64,000 nt of DNA, from positions 28,272,001 to 28,336,000 of the forward strand of contig OX579637.1 in the NCBI GenBank assembly GCA_951230915.1, in the 5' to 3' direction. Source of the DNA: Antitrichia curtipendula. Its lineage: Eukaryota; Streptophyta; Bryopsida; Hypnales; Leucodontaceae. Positions 58,396-64,000 of the stretch are shown piece after piece. The notes beneath the pieces are model-generated. The model had not been told where the DNA came from, did no database searches, and saw only the letters and a list, made by a program, of their open reading frames with translations. How positions within the stretch are numbered: the stretch's first letter is position 1; each line of letters starts with the position of its first letter. The position numbers were made by a program, and so were the translations under genes.

Positions 58396-59816
58396 TCATA
58401 TTTGAGCTATTCTAATCCGAGCAGTAACTGATGCCTCATCTAATGCGTGTAGTGCATCCAGCATGTTCACTCGAAGAGAAGCAGGTCCATTGGCTCTCTC
58501 ATTGCCAATTTCTGCAGCAATTCCAAATAGAGCTAACGCAAACGCTGCAGCTTCTAGAGGACGACCAGGATTAACAGACAGAAAAGCAGCTATGAGGGAG
58601 GTCACGGCACATCCTGTGGCAGTGATTCGTTGCAGCAGAGCAACACCATTGCTTACACCAAGGACCCGCTTGCCATCCGTCACCAGGTCCACTGCTCCTG
58701 AGACTACCACAATGCATTGAGCCAATCGAGCAAGCTCCTTCGCTGCTTCAAGAGCATCGGTCGAGGCTTCAGTGCTATCCACACCCTGGATCAAGCAGTG
58801 GAAAATACAGTGTAATTTTACTGGTCTACTGCGACACTGTACACAGAACGAGAAGTCAAACTGTGTACATGATGATCTGAAAGACTGCAAGAGCAATGAC
58901 AGGCTGCAGTCCTCAATTAAGATACTTGTATAATATCAGTTTAACGTACAAGAGATTCTTGAGATGATCGAACCTTTGTTGAGCCGGTAGAAGCCCCAAC
59001 AACAGCCATGATTTCAGATGCATTTCCACGAATGACTGTTGGCTTCAAGTGGATGAGTTCAATGCACTTTTCTGTCCGGAATTGTGTTGCCCCTACACCT
59101 ACTGGATCCAAAACCCAAGGTTTTTGGAGCTCGTTCGCACGAGTAGCTGCAACCTACAAAGCAGCAAGAGTACCACCCCTAATTAAGATTCAGATGAAAC
59201 AACCGACTACAAGAAATATCTAACAGCTAACGAGGCAGAAAATCGGCCACTTTAGTACTGTAATTGTCAAGTTCTTCCTTTATTATTAAATCCTAGCCAC
59301 TAAGTAGTATCCAATCACACAAGTTACATGAAGCACCCTAATACGCGGTAGTTTCTGTTCACGACGAAGAACGATGCATGCACACAAAACTTGTAGTTTT
59401 CCCTGATGCATCTCATTCTTATTTCTCACAGCGTGATAGAACATCGAGAATCTATATGCAGATAATCCAAACCCCATGAAACTAGAAATTATAATCTATG
59501 AATGCGATTGCTTCCAATAGTTTACAGTAAAGGGAAGAATGGTTCTTACTTTCATGGAGAAAATCCAATTGGGAGACAATGTCCCAATATTGATGCAGAG
59601 GGCATTTGAAAGAACAGAGAATTCTGTGATTTCTTCAACAGCATGTATCATGGCAGGCGAGGCACCGGCTGCTAAAAGTGTGTTGGCCATGATATCCATG
59701 CTCACGAAGTTAGTGATGCACTGAACTAAAGGTTGTGATTCTCTGATTCGACACATAGACTTCCAAGCATCGTTTGCCCAACCCTCTCCTCCTCGAAATT
59801 CCCGGAAGCTCGTCAT
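58396..59816 (-). CDS. THIM: Hydroxyethylthiazole kinase (thiamine salvage)
   Basis: Exons 59550-59816, 58974-59153 and 58396-58785 join in phase 0 to a 278-residue protein with no stop, the normal length for this family. Introns are 396 and 188 bp with GT/AG ends. Exon 1 has [30 protein letters not shown] and CINIGTLS. Exon 2 has [13 protein letters not shown] and [10 protein letters not shown]. Exon 3 has [13 protein letters not shown] and the nucleotide/thiazole-site motif [16 protein letters not shown]. The enzyme phosphorylates 4-methyl-5-(2-hydroxyethyl)thiazole using ATP, letting the cell salvage the thiazole half of thiamine; in plants it is cytosolic. No transit peptide is evident. 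It is the one ordinary, apparently intact host gene in the window. Confidence 0.95.
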
Positions 59817-62700
59817 CTCTGTTCTCCTTCGCTATTAGGCCTTCGCCCTACACAATTACGGCAGATTTTTCAGGCAATGATATTGCGTACTACAGAAGTT
59901 AAGAGGAATTGTAAGCTAGGGTGGCTTTGAAAGACTTGGGCGAGGTATCTGTGATTAAAGCAAATGCCGAACTTGGTAATTTCTTTGATATAATCCGTCA
60001 ACAAAGAGACCATAGAGCAAATGAAGCTCACGAGCTCCCGGAAGTAGGAGGCTCAAATCCTAGCACCACATTCTAGGAGCCATTGAGCTGCTACGGATAA
60101 TTCAAGCCTCTTCGATCCTTGCCACGCATGCAGGAGCAATATCCTTGTAAACACGGAGCGATGGAACTAGTATACAATACATTAAAAAGAAACCACTCAC
60201 ATATACACACGAGATAGAATCAGAACAGCATGACTATTTTAGTCCCTCTCCTGTCCAATAAAAAAAAAGACAAGTGATATCCAAGACAATCGGTGCTTAG
60301 AGGAATAAAATTACTTCCAACCTAATAAAAGAACTCCCAATCCACAAATTATTCCATCGCAGTCGCCTAAACATTTCATCAACTGATGGTAATCACCTAA
60401 AAGCACACTTTATCCAAATTCAAAGGACCATTCTCAAGCCCCACAGAAAAGAGTTACATCAACACCAAATATGTCGAACGATATAAAATGTACCAGAAAA
60501 GCGCGATAACCTAGTTGTCCAAAGTCCTCAACAACATCGACACTACATCCCTCACATTGTCCCAAGAAAACAGTACTATAATGTACGTGCTCACGCTCTC
60601 AGAGCATCTCCAGTGCACGCCGGCCATCTGCAGCGGGTGGCCAGACGGGTGACAAGTTACACTAAATAACATATCTATGTTAGGAGGAAGATTCTATGTA
60701 ATGTTGTGTAGTTAATCTTCTCCTTTTTGTATGTGTATGAGAGTTAGTAGTCTATGTTAGTTATAGGTTGATTGTTTTCTGATTTTCGCTTGTGAAGTAG
60801 AATGTATACAGAGTATTTTATTGCAACGTTATTGATTTTGTTCAGTGTTTGATTGATAACATATGTTGGAAATGACAACATGTCATGTAATGATGTGATG
60901 GAGGGAACATGCATTGCTCTTTTGGTACTTATTGTGATGATAATGAGGGCTTCGGCATTTCATTTGTTAATGTTGGTATTTATATATAATTGATATTTGT
61001 TTTATTTAGTTGATACCACTTCTAGTGAAAATTGGTGATTATAGAATGTGAATTTTCAAAATTTACATGTTAGAATTTATAGTTTAATGTGCTGGAGTTT
61101 GTTGTTGTTGTATTGGTCTTATACATTAAATGTTAAAGCATAATTTTATATCACAATTACATGGTAATGTAGATGGACAAGAACATGGTAGCAACCATTG
61201 TGATATTATATGATCAAATGTCTTTGAATATTTTTGCATTCATGACTGTCAAGTAGTTGGTTTTTTGTATTAGACATGTATAGTTTGCTTAATATTTATA
61301 ACACTTTATTATGTTTTTGTCCGTGTATCATTCAGCAAAGCTATTTTCAAAAAATATATCCCAATGGATAGATTGGGATCTAAACCACCAGTAAATTAGT
61401 TGCTCATGGTCAAAAATAGATTAAATTAAGAAGTCATCCCAACCTTGACTTGTTATAGGATGTGAATGACTTTGGCAAGGCTATCCATCAAGTATTGATG
61501 AATGGTCCAACTTCCCCAAATCTTCAGCACTAATGAAAGAAGCATGCTGAGGAAGATGGCCCAAATAACCATGGAGGCAACTGCTTAAGATAGAGGACCA
61601 ATAACCTATAAAGATGATGTCAAATATTTCAATTGGATACAAATCTATTATCAACATAAATGTATTGCTTAACTTTGAGCCTAACCTCCCAAACTACTAC
61701 CAAATCGGTGTTAGTGCCTACAAATAGCTCTACGAGGATAATGCCCTCAAGTAGTAGAGGTTGATTAAGTGGTTGAGCAAAGAAAGACAAAGATGAAGTA
61801 GTAGAATTTTATAAAGGTTCCAAAGATGCTACAATATAAAGTCAATGTTAAAATAACTCTCCATAAATACACCAAGGTTGAAGTAAATTTTTGGAGTGTT
61901 GACTAGAGAATTCTAAAAGTAACAAATTACCACATTCTATTGCGTTGCAAATATATTTAGAAGGTTACTCCAAAAAAACTAATGCACATGGCAAATCTAC
62001 CATAGTAAATGGACAAATCCCTAATTATATTGCTGTCAAATCAAAATTCTCAGGAAGCATCTTGCTAATCATAATCAACTAGCACTTGAATTCATCATAA
62101 TTCTAAGTAGTGTGGCATGAATAGTATGACTATTTATGCATAAAACAACAAATAGGGCATTATCATTTACCAAACGTACAACTCCAAGTCGCATATTCCA
62201 ATGCTTCTAAACAGACTTTACAAAAGAAAATTTAAAAATAGGTTGTTTCCATCACAAGGATCATGTATAGAAATGGAAATGCTAAAAATGAATATCAATG
62301 CCTTTTAAAAAAGAACTATGACACTGGTTGCAAGTTTAGCTCACAATCTCACTAATACCTCAAAATCTTCAACTAGAGGCATGTCAACAATGCTTGGAAA
62401 ACCTAAAGAGATGGAAAATTTGTCATATCTTCCAACATTTTTCTAGCTAAATAGATAATTCAAGGAGGCTTAATTCTTCATGTCATCAACTCTAAACCAA
62501 AGAAAATTGGCATTTGCAAAGCTTTGTGAGCCAAAGATTACTTAACATACTCTGAGATAAATTCATTGGCCATCTCTTTAAGCCTCAAACATATAAACAT
62601 CAAATGTGGATGTATTGGCATTGGCTTTAAGAATTGCTTTGAGTTCAGACACGTGAACAAGAGAAATAAAAGTCTTTAATTCCTACTCATGTTCTGCAAC
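59817..62700. other. ThiM upstream region and AT-rich intergenic DNA
   Basis: 59817-60000 is the likely 5' UTR and promoter of ThiM, with no clear TATA box chosen. The rest is AT-rich with scattered stops in all frames. 61400-62700 may be the decayed downstream part of the retrotransposon at 62700-63060, but no RT or integrase motif could be read. Confidence 0.45.
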
Positions 62701-63060
62701 TTTAGCATCAAGAGTCTTTTTCATTGTATCTTAGTTGTCTTGGTTGTAATTCTAAATGAAGTACAAAGCAATGTTTGTCATTATGGTTGCTTTTACTACA
62801 ATGAGTGCACTTCAACCCTTTTTTCTTAGCCTTTGCCTTGTCTTTTATCTCACTCTCCACATCTTCTTTCTTCTTGGACCTTTGAGACTAAAGTGAAGCC
62901 TATGAAAACTCTATTACTTTGGACCCTTTTTGATGTGACCATCTCAATTGCACCATCAACAATGTAAATATAGATTTGCCCTAGTATGAACCAAGTTGTT
63001 AGAAATTGAAGGAGTCTTTTGGACTTTGAAAAGTTGACCATCCACGATACCATGTTAGTA
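62700..63060 (-). pseudogene. Decayed LTR-retrotransposon gag fragment with zinc knuckle
   Basis: On the minus strand a frame at 62809-62768 encodes CTHCSKSNHNDKHC, an exact C-x2-C-x4-H-x4-C retroviral-type zinc knuckle, preceded by basic residues and followed by FVLHLELQ, as in plant gag proteins. The surrounding frame has several stops and shifts. No LTRs were found, so only a remnant is claimed. Confidence 0.6.
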
Positions 63061-64000
63061 GCATCATGCTAATAAAGGTCTCAATCACATCTTTCTAAAA
63101 CACAAAAGGCTTGGTCCAAAATAATCCTAATTTTTTAGTTCAAAATTATTTATAATGAAGTCAAATCAAGTAGTTGCTTGTCAATCTTTGAGAGAGAAAT
63201 CTTAATAAACTGATTTTCAATAAATAAATAAAAACTTGTATTTGATTTTAAAGCATAACAATTGAGTGCATATAGTCCTAAAAGTATTTTCCATCTCTTG
63301 TTTGAAGTCCATAATTTGTTGCATCTAGTCAAAAAAATGCCAAGTGCAATTCACAATTCAAGTAGGGCAAAAGAAAATGAGATTATAGATAAAATATATA
63401 GCCTTCAATCTCTACAACATTCAAAATAGATTTGAACTTTTTGTTCAACATGTACAAATTTGAAAGATTCTTATCTTCCATAATACATTTACAATGTAAA
63501 TTTTTATAATATAAAACCCAGATCCTAGAAAATTAGATGAAAATTTGAAATTGGATGAAAATTGTGGATAAAAAATTCTTGGATGAAAACATTTGGATGC
63601 TTTATCACCCCCACCTCTTTCCAATGGTCGTTGCATTTTGCTTAGAAGTTGTCCAATGTCAAAAAAATATTGCCTCCAACTAAGCCGTTTGCCCTCCAAA
63701 ACTCAAAACTCCTCTTCTAAAATGCTCAAAAAAACTTCAAACTCCATAAAATTTTGCAATTTTTGTGCTACTTCAACTCTAAATTTTTCCAACTATCCAC
63801 ATAACCCATGCAATTTGGTAGAAGAAGAAAAGTCTCCTCCCAATTCAATTGCTACATTGCAATATATCAAAAAATGAGTTTTCTTGCCCTATTTCAGTGC
63901 AAGTGCAATGTCTTGTGCTCAAAATCATAACTAAATACAAATATAACAATATAAACTTTTAAATCACGGTTTTCCACTTCAAGGGTTCTAACCCACAAAC
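63061..64000. other. AT-rich, no gene seen
   Basis: Only short ORFs in AT-rich sequence, with no motif recognised in either strand. It may be part of the same decayed retrotransposon. Confidence 0.45.

Overview
This is plant nuclear DNA from a large genome dominated by transposable elements. The evidence is a three-exon plant-type hydroxyethylthiazole kinase gene (ThiM), short interstitial TTTAGGG-type telomeric repeats, and CACTA, hAT, Mutator-like and DUF7869-type transposons. The Mutator-like and DUF7869-type families are ones I associate mainly with mosses, lycophytes, ferns and streptophyte algae. My best guess is therefore a non-flowering streptophyte, but the sequence does not fix the species. 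Apart from ThiM (58396-59816, minus) almost every reading frame belongs to a mobile element, and most carry in-frame stops.

Layout. 1-307 is the right end of an hAT-like unit. 308-4200 is AT-rich and empty. 4200-5170 is a GGATCC-rich array upstream of a decayed DUF7869-type transposase (5424-8304). From 8873 to 21528 (minus strand) runs one Mutator-like transposase pseudogene split by nested insertions. A non-autonomous CACTA element (10931-16435, TSD cat) sits in it. A 3.4-kb element with TG...CA ends and a 5-bp TSD (12893-16316, TSD actca) sits inside the CACTA element. A second copy of that 3.4-kb element (17308-20726, TSD acttc) sits elsewhere in the same pseudogene. Each 3.4-kb copy has a TATA box and one gag-like ORF and has no internal LTR pair.

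22824-34510 is an 11.7-kb hAT-like unit with terminal inverted repeats and a perfect 8-bp TSD (agaacaag). It carries no transposase. It encodes a zinc/RING-H2 protein, a protein-kinase-like protein and a small protein sharing the N-terminal domain of the RING protein. 36168-52267 is a related 16.1-kb unit with matching inverted termini but no matching TSD. It encodes an hAT transposase, a second kinase-like protein and a second RING-H2 protein. Every gene in these units has its own GC-rich array of short repeats with a TATA-like box (weakest for the first unit's kinase gene), and the repeat motif is specific to each unit. I regard this as the main discovery: hAT-type transposons carrying a RING plus kinase cargo module under unit-specific repeated promoter elements.

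52292-54369 is an FCP1/NIF-type HAD phosphatase-like gene starting 25 bp beyond the second unit. It is followed by an unrecognised ORF (54865-55500). 55501-58395 and 59817-64000 are AT-rich. A decayed LTR-retrotransposon gag with a CCHC zinc knuckle lies near 62.7-63.1 kb.
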